NCBI RefSeq assembly: GCF_004751985.1
Contig: NZ_CP038492.1
Coordinates: 868,001-932,000 of the forward strand
DNA length: 64,000 nt
Origin: Rhodophyticola sp. CCM32
Lineage (GTDB): Bacteria > Pseudomonadota > Alphaproteobacteria > Rhodobacterales > Rhodobacteraceae
Direction of reading: 5' to 3'
Part shown: piece by piece, positions 1 to 10,971 of the stretch
Numbering within the stretch: position 1 is the first letter of the stretch
Layout: each line of letters starts with the position of its first letter
Notes under the pieces: model-generated
The model's database searches: none
Seen by the model: the letters and a program-made list of their open reading frames with translations, nothing else
Told to the model about the DNA's origin: nothing
Translations under genes and position numbers: made by a program

Positions 1-1829
1 CGGAACATGCCCCTGCTTGAGATTGTGGCGGGCGAAGATGTGAGCGCCGATACCCTTGATCGCATTCGTGGTGCAGGGCAGAGCGTTCTGGGCAAGACCC
101 TGGTGGATTGCCGCGATACACCGGGGTTCATCGCCAATCGGATCGGGTGCTACTACATCGCCATGGCCGTGCTGGAGGCCGAGGCGCAGGGATTGAGCGT
201 GGAAGAGGCCGATGCGGTCATTGCCGGTTTCGGGGTGCCGAAAACCGGGGTGTTCGGGCTGCTTGATCTGATCGGGATCGACCTGATCCCTCTGGTCTGG
301 GGGGAGTTGAGCCGAACCCTGCCTGACAGTGATGCCTGTCACCGGCATGATCTGGCGCAAAGCGCGCTGAGCCAGCGGATGATCGGGGATGGGCGGCTTG
401 GCTGCAAGTCAGGGGCCGGGTTCTATCGCAAGGCTGACGATGGCAGCCGGGATGCATTGGACCTGAGCAGTTTCACATATCGCGCACAGGCCCCGGCCCC
501 TGATCTGCCCGGGGGCGGGCGCGACCCGGCGGCGTTGATTGCGGCGGGTGGGCGTTATGGTGATTATGCCTGGACGGTGCTGTCGAACCTGCTGCTCTAT
601 ACCATTGAGGTGGGCGCGGGCATCGCGCGGGACAGCGCGTCAATCGACACCGCCATTGCCCTTGGCTATGGCTGGCGCGAAGGGCCGTTCCGGCAGGCCG
701 ACCGGGTTGGTCCGGGTCTGATCGCGGCCCGCCTTGCGGATCAGGGGCGCCCGGTTCCGCCGCTTCTGGCGGCGGCCGTGACCGCGGGCGGCTTCTTTCA
801 CGGGGATGTTCCGGCGGTTGCCCTTGACGGCACAATCCTGACCCGCCCAAAGGGCGATCAGGCCCGCCGGTCCGGCAGGGCAGCCATTATATCCTCTGAT
901 GTGGCACGGGTTGACGAGGGTGAGGATGGCATCGCCTGCCTGCGGCTGACCGGGAAGATGGGGGTTTTCTCCCCTGCTGTGTTCGATGCGCTGGACGAGA
1001 CCCTGTCGCAGGCGGGCGAGTGGCTCAAAGCTCTGGTGATCTGTGGCGGGACGCCCCGGGTTTTCTCGGCCGGGGCCGATCTTGCCCTGTTTGCGGGTCT
1101 GATCGACAACCCGGATGCGTTGGAGGCCTATCTGCAGCGCGGACATAGCAGTTTCACGGCGCTGCGCTATGCCCCCATCCCGGTTGTGTCTGCGGTTTGC
1201 GGACTGGCCCTTGGTGGCGGCTGCGAGCTGGCGCTGCATTCTGATGCCGTGATCTGCCATGCAGAGGCCCGGCTTGGCCTGCCGGAAACCAGACTTGGCA
1301 TTCTGCCCGGATGGGGCGGCACCACCCGGCTTTATCAGCGCGCGCTTGATCGCTGTGGCGGTGATCCGCAGGCGGCGGCAGGTCAGGTGCTTGACCTGCT
1401 GTTGCCCGGCCCGGTGGCGGCCAATGCCCGCGCGGCGCAGCAACAGGGGCTGTTGCGGGTAGGCGACCCGGTCGTGATGCCGGTGGGGGAGGTGGATAGG
1501 GTCGCACGCGATGTGGCGCGGGGTCTGATCGACGGCTATGCCCCGCCCGCCCGGGCTCGCCTGCCGGTCTGCGGGGCCGAGGGGCTTGCAGCCGTGCTGG
1601 AGGCACCAAGGGCGGATCACAGGGCAGGCAGGGTGACGGATCATCAGCTTGAGATTGCCGAGGACCTGGCCGCAGTTCTGACAGGCGGGGCAACCGCGGA
1701 CCCGTCCACACCGATGCCCGAGGTGGAACTGCTGGCGCTGGAACGTGCGGCGGTGCTGCGCATGGCGGCGCGGCAGGAGACCCGCGAGCGGATGCAGGTG
1801 GCGCTACAGGGTCAAACCGGGGGATTTAA
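1..1829 (+). CDS. 3-hydroxyacyl-CoA dehydrogenase / enoyl-CoA hydratase, fatty acid beta-oxidation (5' truncated by window)
   Basis: The reading frame enters from outside the window, so the N-terminal NAD-binding domain is missing. The first part carries the C-terminal 3-hydroxyacyl-CoA dehydrogenase motif DTPGFIANRI, then a second helical dehydrogenase-type segment. From about position 940 a crotonase (enoyl-CoA hydratase) domain follows, with FSAGADLALF forming the oxyanion-hole region and LPETRLGILPGWGG carrying the catalytic glutamates. It would act in cytosolic beta-oxidation, hydrating enoyl-CoA and oxidising 3-hydroxyacyl-CoA. As written, the frame misses a stop and runs antisense into the aminotransferase gene until 2145. 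Adding one G to the GGGGG at 1819-1823 gives a TAA at 1827-1829, just before a palindromic repeat. I take that as the true end. The family is clear; the exact substrate chain length is not. Confidence 0.85.
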
Positions 1830-1830
1830 G

Positions 1831-1876
1831 GCGGAATTCTGCAGAATTCCGTGTGGAAAACTGCAGTTTTCCACCC
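1831..1876. repeat. Paired palindrome intergenic repeat (family A, copy 1)
   Basis: Two perfect palindromes lie side by side: an 18-nt one centred on CTGCAG at 1833-1850 and a 22-nt one also centred on CTGCAG at 1853-1874. An inverted-orientation relative lies at 25168-25215. Both copies sit between convergent genes, so a bidirectional terminator or mRNA-end role is plausible (inference). Confidence 0.75.
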
Positions 1877-1885
1877 CCCCGTCTT

Positions 1886-3133
<1,248 letters not shown>

Positions 3134-3280
3134 TTACATCAGGCAGGCCCATGCTTAGGGTCGCGCCGCGTCGCAATCAAGCGCTGATCCGGCGCCCGGA
3201 CCGGATCAATGCCGCCAGAGATGTGCAAAGATCGGCCCCGCGAGCGATATCTGCAACCGCCAGACCCGGCAGGAGACCCC

Positions 3281-3688
3281 ATGACGCAAGAGCCCATATT
3301 CGGAGCAGGCTGGTTTGACGATGACACCGCCACATTCGGCGACCGTCTGGCAGGCGCGCGCGAGGCCGCAGGGTTAAGCCAGAATGAACTGGCCCGGCGG
3401 CTTGGGATCAAGCCGAAAACCGTCAAAGGCTGGGAAAACGACCAGAACGAACCCCGCGCCAACAAGCTGCAAATGGTGGCCGGTCTGCTGAACGTGTCGA
3501 TCATGTGGTTGCTGACCGGCCAGGGGGAAGGGCTGGATGGCCCCGAACCGGTTGTGCCGATGCCCGGCGGGGTGGAAGAGATACTGGGCGAATTGCGGCG
3601 CCTGAAAGCCGAGCAGGGGCAGATGGCCGAGAAACTGGGCCGTCTGGAAAAGCAGTTAAGGGGCGCATTGTCCGGGACGGGCCTGTGA
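3281..3688 (+). CDS. Helix-turn-helix (Cro/CI-type) transcriptional regulator
   Basis: I start this gene at the ATG preceded by GGAGA (3270s), giving 135 residues; an upstream in-frame ATG lacks this site. An XRE-type HTH occupies about residues 20-75: FGDRLAGAREAAGLSQNELA then RRLGIKPKTVKGWENDQNEPR, followed by a helix ending in MWLLTGQGEG. The C-terminus (ELRRLKAEQGQMAEKLGRLEKQL) is a short predicted coiled coil, likely for dimerisation. It overlaps the next gene, sdhE, by four bases (GTGA), so the two are probably co-transcribed. Its targets are unknown. It is a single-domain regulator with no ligand-binding region. Confidence 0.88.
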   Translation: MTQEPIFGAGWFDDDTATFGDRLAGAREAAGLSQNELARRLGIKPKTVKGWENDQNEPRANKLQMVAGLLNVSIMWLLTGQGEGLDGPEPVVPMPGGVEEILGELRRLKAEQGQMAEKLGRLEKQLRGALSGTGL

Positions 3689-3954
3689 CAGTGGAGCCGC
3701 GCGATATCCGCCTTAAACGTCTGAAAATACGGGCAGAACATCGCGGCATCAAAGAGATGGATCTGATCCTGGGGGGCTGGGCCGCGGCCCATCTGGCCCA
3801 TGCCTCGGAGGCGGAACTGGATCTGTTCGAGGCGATCCTGGCCGAGGCTGATCTGGATCTCTATCAATGGGTATCCGGCCAGCAACCGGCCCCCGAAGCC
3901 TATGCCGCTTTCATCGAAGATCTGGCGGCGACGGTGCGTATCGGCGGGGCCTGA
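3685..3954 (+). CDS. sdhE: Succinate dehydrogenase assembly factor SdhE (FAD assembly factor)
   Basis: This 89-residue protein of the SdhE/Sdh5 (former DUF339) family helps attach FAD covalently to the SdhA subunit of succinate dehydrogenase. It starts at a GTG that overlaps the TGA of the HTH gene (GTGA). The family signature is seen as RLKRLKIRAEHRGIKEMD: the HRG corresponds to the conserved RG pair essential in known homologues. It continues with LGGWAAAHL and an acidic helix AELDLFEAILAEADLDLYQW, as in the five-helix bundle of the family. Length fits (85-95 residues). Longer upstream reading in this frame is shadow sequence over the HTH gene. Confidence 0.9.
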   Translation: MTVEPRDIRLKRLKIRAEHRGIKEMDLILGGWAAAHLAHASEAELDLFEAILAEADLDLYQWVSGQQPAPEAYAAFIEDLAATVRIGGA

Positions 3955-4149
3955 GACGCGGCCGCCACGGGGGCGGTGATCTGCGCGGAGCGGACCATCC
4001 CGATTTACATCTTGTGACATCCGACCGCTTGCTGTGTTTCGCCGGGAGGGTCCCGATGCATGACCTCCACAGAGTCTGAACAATTTTAAACGTTTATTAA
4101 CAGTCTCTTGCGCATGCCTGATGACAGGTTGGGCATTTTGCGGGGGAAA

Positions 4150-7100
4150 ATGTTTTTTGAAAACGGGTTCTCAGGTCCGGTTCCTGTCAGGTCGGCGCGA
4201 CATGCGGATGCCAGAATATTCCGGTGTTATTTTCGCTGTGCGCGCGGTCTGGCGTTCATCGGTCTCACCGCGCTGGTCTGGTGCCTTTCCGCCGGTGCGG
4301 GACAGGCCGACACGATTGCCTGCCCGGCCAGTTCGGCCAGCGCGGCGGGGGTCATTCTGTCGCAACGGGTTGATCTTGCAGCCAGCAGTTGCAGCAATAC
4401 CCGCTCGGTGCCCACAACCGGGGTGTTGATCAGCCTGGACACCGCCGCAGCGGAAGACGCGACCTATCGTATCACGCTGCGGATCAAACCGAAATCGGCC
4501 TCGGCAATGTCCTTCACCTGTGCTTCGGTCACGCCGGTTCTGAGCAGCAGCTATACCGGTTCATTTGTCTTCGCGGATTATGATCTGCCGATTGACGGGG
4601 CACCCCATCATTGCTCGATCAGCTATATGTCCGGGGGGGAGACCATCACAGTACCGGTTGAGACCCATGTGGAGGGCACGGGCAGCGCCAAAAACGCGGC
4701 CTTGCGGGCCACCAGTTTTGACCCTTCGGGCGCAACGGGAGATACCATTGCCCCAAGGATCACCGCGCTGACCCGGCACAGCCCGGGTGAGGCGCTTGTC
4801 TCAACCGGGCCGCTGACCTGGCAGATCGTGTTTGACGAGGATGTGCAGAATGTCAGCGCGGATGATTTCACCCTCAGCGGCAGCACCGCCGCCCTGTCGG
4901 TCACCCCGGTTTCGGCCAGCCTCTACCGGATCACCGCCAGCGGCGGCGACCTGAACAGCCGGAACGGGGTAGTCAGCCTGGGCATCGCTGCGGGCCAGGA
5001 TATCGCTGATCTGGCCGAAAACGCGCTGGCGGATACCGGGGTGACGGGTACGGATGACCCCGCCTATACCATCGACAGCACGGCCCCCGCCGCCACGATC
5101 ATGAGCAATGCTGCACCCAGGACCAATCTGGCGGTGATCCCGCTGGAGATTGTGTTCACCGAACCGGTCACCGGGTTTGAAGCGGGGGATCTGCTGGTCA
5201 GCGGCGGGGCGATCACCGGGTTCAGCGGCAGCGATGCCCGCTATGAGGCCGATCTGACCCCCGATGGCGATGGCATGATCCATGTCGATCTGCCGGAGGA
5301 TGTGGCCGAGGATCTGGTGGGGCTTGGCAATACAGCTGCCGCACAGATCACCCTGACCTCGGACAGAACAGCGCCTGTTGTCACCCTGGCCATATCTGTC
5401 GCGGATCTAAGCAACAGCGCGCAAATTCCGGTGACAATCGGGTTGAGCGAGGCCGGGGTCACGCCGCTGGCAGCCTCGGATATCGTGGTGAGCGGCGGCT
5501 CGGTGGCGGATTTCACCGGGTCCGGCACACGCTATGGGTTTGATCTGGTGCCGGGGGGTGACGGGCTGATCCGGGCCGAGATCGCCGCCGATACGGTGGT
5601 GGATGCCGCCGGCAATGGCAATCAGGCGGTCGCGGTTGAGGTGACCTCGGACCGGAGCGCGCCGCGCCTGAGCGCCATTACCCGTGATAACCCGGCGCTC
5701 GCTGTGACCAATGCGGATAGCCTGACCTGGCAGGTCCGGTTTTCGGAACCGGTGACCGGGGTCGATGCCACGGATTTCGCGGTGACCGGCAGCACTGCCA
5801 CGGCAGAGGTCACCGCGCTGGCGGCGGATCTCTATGAGCTTCATATCTCCGGTGGTGATCTTGCGGTGGCGGAGGGGGAGGTCCGTGTTGATCTGGCAGT
5901 GGGTCAGGATATCACCGATCTGCCGGGCAATGCCCTTGGTAATCTGACCGCGACCGGCGTGGTAGAGACCTATCTGCTCGACAATACCGCGCCCGGTGGC
6001 GGTCTCTCGGGCCTGCCTCTGGAAGTGTCCGGCCCGGTGGTGATCACGATTGGCTTTGACGAACCGGTGACCGGGTTCGGAATCGCCGATATCACCATAG
6101 GCAACGGCACGCTATCGGGGTTCAGCGGCAGCGGTGACAGCTATCAGGTCACGGCCAGCCCCGGGGCCGGGGATGATCTGGCGCTGTCTGTTGCGGCTGG
6201 CGTGGCGATGGATGCGGCGGGCAACCCCAATCTGGCGCTGGCAGAGATCAGCGCGCCGCTGGATCGCAGCCCGCCCGGCGTGACCCTTACCGGCATGCCG
6301 GACTATCTGACCGGCCCGGTGACCCTGACAGTCACGTTTTCGGAACCGGTCACCGGGTTCGGGCAGGACGGGTTTCAGGTCTCCCCCTCAACGCTGGTGC
6401 TGAGCGGGTTTTCCGCGGTCTCTGCCCAAAGCTATCGGGTGACGGCAACGCCTGATCCCGGCGCGTCCGGTCTGGTCAGCGTGTCGGTTGCAGCCGACAG
6501 CGCGCAGGACCTGGCGGGCAATGGCAATACCGCCTCGGACCCGGTCAGCGGCAGGATCGACCTGATCGCCCCGCGCCTGACCGGGGTCACCCGGGTCGGC
6601 CCGGCATTGAGCAATGCGGACAGCCTGACCTGGGCGCTGGTGTTTTCCGAGGATGTGACCGGGCTGGACAGCGCGGTCATCCGCCTGACCGGCACCACTG
6701 CGGCGCTGACCAGTGTGCAGAACATATCGCCCCAAACCTATCATCTGACCTTCGCGGGCGGCGACCTGCCTGATCTGCCGGATGCGGTGGTGGCGCTTGA
6801 TCTGGTGGACCTGACCGGGGTTTCCGATGCGGCAGGCAACGGGCTGACCGGGGCCGCGCCTGCGGGCAGTTACGAGGTGCAGATCGACAACCGCCCGCCG
6901 GAACAGATCGAGGCCCGGTATCATGACCCGACCGAAAGCCCCACCAGGGCCGACAGCCTGACATGGGAGGTTGTTTTTGACGAAGCGGTCACCGGTCTCA
7001 GCCCGGCTGATTTCGCGGTGACCGGCAGCAGTGCCACCATCCGTTCGGTCGATCCGGTGCAGGCGGATCGCGCACGGGTTCAGGTGTCAGGGGGCGATCT

Positions 7101-9465
7101 GGCCGGGCTGACCGGTACTGTGACATTGGGGTTTGCCCCCGGGGCCGATATTCGCGACGGGGCGGGCAATGTACTGGTCCTGCGCGGTTTGCGCCATCAG
7201 GGGACAGGGGCGGGCGGAGCGGATTGGCAGCTGGACAATGCCGCCCCCCGGATCAGCGCCTCCTCCGCCACCTCTGATCCGTTTGCCGCCGGTGAGATGC
7301 TGGTGACACTGGAGTTCAGCAAGCCCGTGGTGGTGCCGCCTGCGACGCCGCCCGGGGTGCAGATCAGCAATGGCAGTCTCGCCGGGATCACCTATCCCGA
7401 CAGCCGGACCGCCCGGATTCGGATCACGCCAAACGGGGCCGGGCAGGTGCAGATCACCGTTCCGGCCGCCGCGTTTCAGGATTCTCTGGGGCAGGGCAGC
7501 GAGGGGCCGGTCAGCCTGGCGCGCCGCTATGACCCGGAGGCCCCGCGCCTGGCGGCCATCACCCGCACCACCCCGGCCAGCAGTCCCGCCCGGGCCGATC
7601 AGCTGATCTGGGATCTGGTGTTCAGCGAGGCGGTCAGCGCTGTCGATGCGGCGGATTTTGTGTTGAGCGGCAGTTCCGCCAGCCTGTCGGTCGCGGTGCA
7701 AAGCAGCACACAGGCGCGGGTGACTGCCGCAGGCGGCGATCTGGCGGATGTCACCGGGCGCGTGGTGCTGGATTTCGCCGCCGGGCGCAGCATCACCGAT
7801 GCGGCGGGCAACCCGCTTCTGTCCGGCGGTATGGACGATCACTTGGGCGCGCCGGAAAACTGGGTCGATCTGGACCATACCGCGCCCTCGGTCGTGATCA
7901 GCAGCCCCGCCCCCGACCCGGGCAATGGGGCAGGTCTGCCGGTGACCATCCGCTTTTCCGAGCCGGTCACCGGGTTCGATGCCGGCGATCTTACTGTCGG
8001 CAACGGCCGTGTCTCGGGTTTTTCCGGCAGCGGTGACAGCTATGATCTGACCCTTGAGCCCATGGCGGACGGGCAGGTCAGCCTGAATATTGCGGCGGGG
8101 GTGGCAGAGGACGGGGCGGGCAACCTGTCTCTGGCGGCGCCGCCCTTCACCCGGCAATCGGACCGGACGGCCCCAACACCCGTGTTGAGCGGGTTGCCCG
8201 CGATATTGAGCGGCCCCGTGCCTGTGACAATCGGGTTTTCGGAACCGGTGACCGGGTTTGAGATCGACGATATCACCCTTGCGGGCGGCACGCTTTCCGC
8301 CTTCAGCGGCAGTGGTGACAGTTACCGGGTCACTGTGACCCCGGGGGCGGACGGCGCGACGCTGCGCATGCAGGTGCAGGGCGCCGCTGCCACAGATGCG
8401 GCGGGCAATGCCTCCACCGCCTCGGCAGAGATCAGCGCCGGGGCCGATCTGCTTGGCCCGACGGTCGAGATTATCGGCTTGCCCGCGCTTTTCAACGGGG
8501 CGGTTGTGGTTACCCTGCGGTTCAGCGAAGCGGTGACCGGCCTGACCGGGGCGGATCTGGTGGCCGGCAATGCGGATCTGTCCGGCCTGACCGGGGGCGG
8601 GGCCGTGTATCAGGTAACAGTGACGCCGCGCAGCGACGGCCCGGTGACGCTGGCCCTGCCCGCCGATGCGGTCGCGGATGCGGGCGGCCATGGCAATACC
8701 GCCTCGACCGGGGTGGAGGGCCGGGCCGATCTGACCCGGCCGGAGCCTGTGTTCAGCGGCATGGGCCCGGTGATCACCGGGCCGGTTCTGGTGCATATCC
8801 GGTTTTCGGAACCCGTCACCGGGTTCGGGATCGGGGATCTGACCAGCAGCAATGCAACCCTGTCTGATTTCAGCGGCAGTGCGGCGGAGTATTCCGTGCA
8901 GGTGACACCATTGGCGGATGGCGCTGTGACGTTGAGGCTTGCGGGCGGTCTTGCCCATGATCCGGCAGGCAATGGCAACCGGTCCGGCAGTCTTGAAAGC
9001 CGCGCCGATCTGACCGCGCCGGTGATCTCGGTCAGTGGTCTGCCTGCTTTGATCGGCGGGCCGGTGCGCGTGGCAATCGGGGTGTCGGAACCTGTGACCG
9101 GCTTCGGGGTCGAGGATCTGAACACGGAAAATGCCAGCCTGTCCGGGTTCAGCGGCACGGGCGCATCCTATGAGGTGACGCTGACGCCCCTGGGCGACGG
9201 GGCGGTTGTGCTGCATGTTGCGGCGGACAGGGCGCATGATGCCTCAGGGCTGGGCAATCAGGAGGCACGGGTTGCAGTGACCGCCGATCTCAGCCCGCCA
9301 TCGGTGACCCTTTCCGGCACGCCGCCATCGCCTGCAACATTGCCCTACACCCTGACAGTGCGGTTTTCCGAACCGGTGAGCGGGCTTGATCCGGGGGATT
9401 TTCTGACCGTCGATGCGGATCTGTCCGGGCTGGCGGGGGCGATACGGTCTATACCGTTCAGGTGA
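4150..9465 (+). CDS. Giant Ig-like repeat surface protein, passenger part (frameshifted from its beta-barrel)
   Basis: From the ATG at 4150 (behind GGGGGAAA) a long n-region precedes a hydrophobic stretch LAFIGLTALVWCLSAGA and a likely signal-peptidase site after GQA near residue 53. Then come tandem Ig-like beta-sandwich repeats of about 85-110 residues, 15 complete here, each carrying a version of FSEPVTGF and ending in DAAGN-like turns. Two repeat subtypes alternate: a longer one with ADSLTWxVxFSE and SGGDL, and a shorter one with SGxxxSGP and FSGSGDSY. Such arrays build extended adhesins or surface fibres. The frame ends early because GGGGG at 9435-9439 seems one G short; the next frame continues the same repeat and ends in an autotransporter barrel. 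The joined protein would be about 2,208 residues. Earlier TTG (4108) and ATG (4114) starts lack a ribosome site. Confidence 0.8.
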   Translation: MFFENGFSGPVPVRSARHADARIFRCYFRCARGLAFIGLTALVWCLSAGAGQADTIACPASSASAAGVILSQRVDLAASSCSNTRSVPTTGVLISLDTAAAEDATYRITLRIKPKSASAMSFTCASVTPVLSSSYTGSFVFADYDLPIDGAPHHCSISYMSGGETITVPVETHVEGTGSAKNAALRATSFDPSGATGDTIAPRITALTRHSPGEALVSTGPLTWQIVFDEDVQNVSADDFTLSGSTAALSVTPVSASLYRITASGGDLNSRNGVVSLGIAAGQDIADLAENALADTGVTGTDDPAYTIDSTAPAATIMSNAAPRTNLAVIPLEIVFTEPVTGFEAGDLLVSGGAITGFSGSDARYEADLTPDGDGMIHVDLPEDVAEDLVGLGNTAAAQITLTSDRTAPVVTLAISVADLSNSAQIPVTIGLSEAGVTPLAASDIVVSGGSVADFTGSGTRYGFDLVPGGDGLIRAEIAADTVVDAAGNGNQAVAVEVTSDRSAPRLSAITRDNPALAVTNADSLTWQVRFSEPVTGVDATDFAVTGSTATAEVTALAADLYELHISGGDLAVAEGEVRVDLAVGQDITDLPGNALGNLTATGVVETYLLDNTAPGGGLSGLPLEVSGPVVITIGFDEPVTGFGIADITIGNGTLSGFSGSGDSYQVTASPGAGDDLALSVAAGVAMDAAGNPNLALAEISAPLDRSPPGVTLTGMPDYLTGPVTLTVTFSEPVTGFGQDGFQVSPSTLVLSGFSAVSAQSYRVTATPDPGASGLVSVSVAADSAQDLAGNGNTASDPVSGRIDLIAPRLTGVTRVGPALSNADSLTWALVFSEDVTGLDSAVIRLTGTTAALTSVQNISPQTYHLTFAGGDLPDLPDAVVALDLVDLTGVSDAAGNGLTGAAPAGSYEVQIDNRPPEQIEARYHDPTESPTRADSLTWEVVFDEAVTGLSPADFAVTGSSATIRSVDPVQADRARVQVSGGDLAGLTGTVTLGFAPGADIRDGAGNVLVLRGLRHQGTGAGGADWQLDNAAPRISASSATSDPFAAGEMLVTLEFSKPVVVPPATPPGVQISNGSLAGITYPDSRTARIRITPNGAGQVQITVPAAAFQDSLGQGSEGPVSLARRYDPEAPRLAAITRTTPASSPARADQLIWDLVFSEAVSAVDAADFVLSGSSASLSVAVQSSTQARVTAAGGDLADVTGRVVLDFAAGRSITDAAGNPLLSGGMDDHLGAPENWVDLDHTAPSVVISSPAPDPGNGAGLPVTIRFSEPVTGFDAGDLTVGNGRVSGFSGSGDSYDLTLEPMADGQVSLNIAAGVAEDGAGNLSLAAPPFTRQSDRTAPTPVLSGLPAILSGPVPVTIGFSEPVTGFEIDDITLAGGTLSAFSGSGDSYRVTVTPGADGATLRMQVQGAAATDAAGNASTASAEISAGADLLGPTVEIIGLPALFNGAVVVTLRFSEAVTGLTGADLVAGNADLSGLTGGGAVYQVTVTPRSDGPVTLALPADAVADAGGHGNTASTGVEGRADLTRPEPVFSGMGPVITGPVLVHIRFSEPVTGFGIGDLTSSNATLSDFSGSAAEYSVQVTPLADGAVTLRLAGGLAHDPAGNGNRSGSLESRADLTAPVISVSGLPALIGGPVRVAIGVSEPVTGFGVEDLNTENASLSGFSGTGASYEVTLTPLGDGAVVLHVAADRAHDASGLGNQEARVAVTADLSPPSVTLSGTPPSPATLPYTLTVRFSEPVSGLDPGDFLTVDADLSGLAGAIRSIPFR

Positions 9466-10775
9466 CCCCGCGCGCCGCGCGCCATACGGTCAGCCTTCCC
9501 GCAGGGGCCGCGATTGATGCGGCGGGCCATGCCAGTCTGGCCGCCTCGGTCTTTGCGGTGCAGCCCGATGGCACCCCGCCGCAATTGCAGATTTCGGGCC
9601 TGCCGGACAGTCTGGCGGTGGGGGAGATGGCCGGCCTGACCTTCACCTTCTCGGAACCCGTGACCGGGTTTGCCGCCGATGATATCGTGTTGGGCAACGC
9701 GTCGCTCAGCCAGTTTTCCGGCGGGCCGCAGACCTATCAGGCGGGGGTAACAGCCGATGCAGATGGCCCGCTGACCGTCAGTGTGGCGCAGGGGGCCGCG
9801 CAGGATGCCTCGGGCGAGGGATCGGCGGCGGCAAGCGTTTCGACGCAGGCTGTAACCGTACCTGACACAGGTGAAGAGGTCGCGGATTTCCTGACCACCA
9901 GATCGCGTGATCTGGTGGCGAACCAGCCCCGGCTCAGCGGGTTTCTGAGCGGCCAGCAAAGCGGCCGCCTGTCGGCTTCTGTCAGTCGTGGGCAAGGCAG
10001 GTTCGAGATGCAGACAGATGGGCGCGGCCCTGTCTGGATGTCGCTTCAGGCCGCCCGAAGCGAGGATGACACCGGACAGAGCGGCAGCTATGCAAGGGCG
10101 GTTCTTGGCGGCCATACCGTGTTGAGCGAAACGATGTTGCTGGGCGCGATGATCCAGCTTGACCATAGCGAGATGACCAATGCGCAGGGCACAGAGGTGG
10201 AGGGGCATGGCTGGCTGGCCGGGCCTTATGTCGTGGCGCAGTTCCCGGGGCATCCGCTTTATATCGAGGGGCGGTTGCTTTATGGTCAGACCAGCAACAC
10301 CGTGACAGCGCCGGGCAGCCCTGCCGCGCAGTTTGACGGAGACCGCTGGCTGGCGATGCTGACCCTGAGCGGCGCGGTTCACAGCGCGGGGCTCAGCACC
10401 TATCCCAGCCTGAGTTTCAGCCATGTCAGCGACGGGCAGGATGCCTATCGCAATGCCGCCGGTGTGCTGGTGCCGGCGCAAACCGTGGGGTTGAGCGAGC
10501 TGGCCATCGGGCTGGATTTCGAGAAACCGTTTGTGCTTGCGGCGGGGGATCTGATGATCAACTGGGGGGTGTCGGGCATCTGGTCCCGTATGGATGGCGG
10601 CGGTTCGGCCTTTATCGACCGCGAAAGCTCTGCCCGGGGCCGGTTCGACCTGGGATACCGGTTTGACAATCATCGGGGCCTGACCGCCAGCGCCAATATG
10701 TTTCTTGACGGGATCGGCAGCGCCGACGGGCATATCAGCTATGGGATCGAGGCGGGGCTGCGGCTGGAATTCTGA
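9462..10775 (+). CDS. Autotransporter C-terminal beta-barrel with last Ig-like repeats (continuation of the adhesin)
   Basis: This frame completes the interrupted repeat (VTPRAARHTVSLPAGAAIDA) and holds a 17th repeat (FSEPVTGFAADDI). A linker TGEEVADFLTTRSRDLVANQPRLS follows, and then about 260 residues of alternating amphipathic beta-strands ending in RLEF, the C-terminal aromatic residue typical of outer-membrane barrels recognised by BamA. It resembles the type V autotransporter barrel, which anchors and exports the passenger. It has no signal peptide or clear start of its own, so it is almost certainly the 3' part of the 4150 gene. The GTG at 9462 is only the first start-like codon in frame. 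A one-G insertion at 9435-9439 joins both parts. Confidence 0.8.
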   Translation: MTPRAARHTVSLPAGAAIDAAGHASLAASVFAVQPDGTPPQLQISGLPDSLAVGEMAGLTFTFSEPVTGFAADDIVLGNASLSQFSGGPQTYQAGVTADADGPLTVSVAQGAAQDASGEGSAAASVSTQAVTVPDTGEEVADFLTTRSRDLVANQPRLSGFLSGQQSGRLSASVSRGQGRFEMQTDGRGPVWMSLQAARSEDDTGQSGSYARAVLGGHTVLSETMLLGAMIQLDHSEMTNAQGTEVEGHGWLAGPYVVAQFPGHPLYIEGRLLYGQTSNTVTAPGSPAAQFDGDRWLAMLTLSGAVHSAGLSTYPSLSFSHVSDGQDAYRNAAGVLVPAQTVGLSELAIGLDFEKPFVLAAGDLMINWGVSGIWSRMDGGGSAFIDRESSARGRFDLGYRFDNHRGLTASANMFLDGIGSADGHISYGIEAGLRLEF

Positions 10776-10971
10776 AGCGGCGTGTCTGTCAGGGCCGGGG
10801 GTTTGCCCGGGTTTGCGCAGGCCGCAGGAGAGTGTGTGCGGCAGGGCCGTGCCCTGATTTGTCGATATTATTTTCAATTTGCACGGTCTTCCTGCAAATA
10901 TGATCTGCTCTTAACTGATTGTTGTTTTTTTTCACGCAAGTCTGAGGGGGAGCAGACACGCGGAGTTACAA

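Noticed and set aside
7087-9237. A 716-codon minus-strand open frame inside the Ig-repeat gene
   Set aside because: It mirrors the repeat structure of the sense gene, with recurring antisense blocks (PGHRFRKPD and similar), and shows no domain. It is a shadow.
9435-9439. Poly-G phase-variable switch controlling the adhesin
   Set aside because: Five G are too few for efficient slippage, and the same one-G loss occurs in four other unrelated genes, so an assembly error explains it better.
4700-9850. Possible CRISPR-like or tandem DNA repeat array
   Set aside because: The periodicity is that of coding Ig-like domains of variable length; there are no short identical repeats with unique spacers. 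No CRISPR array was seen in the window.
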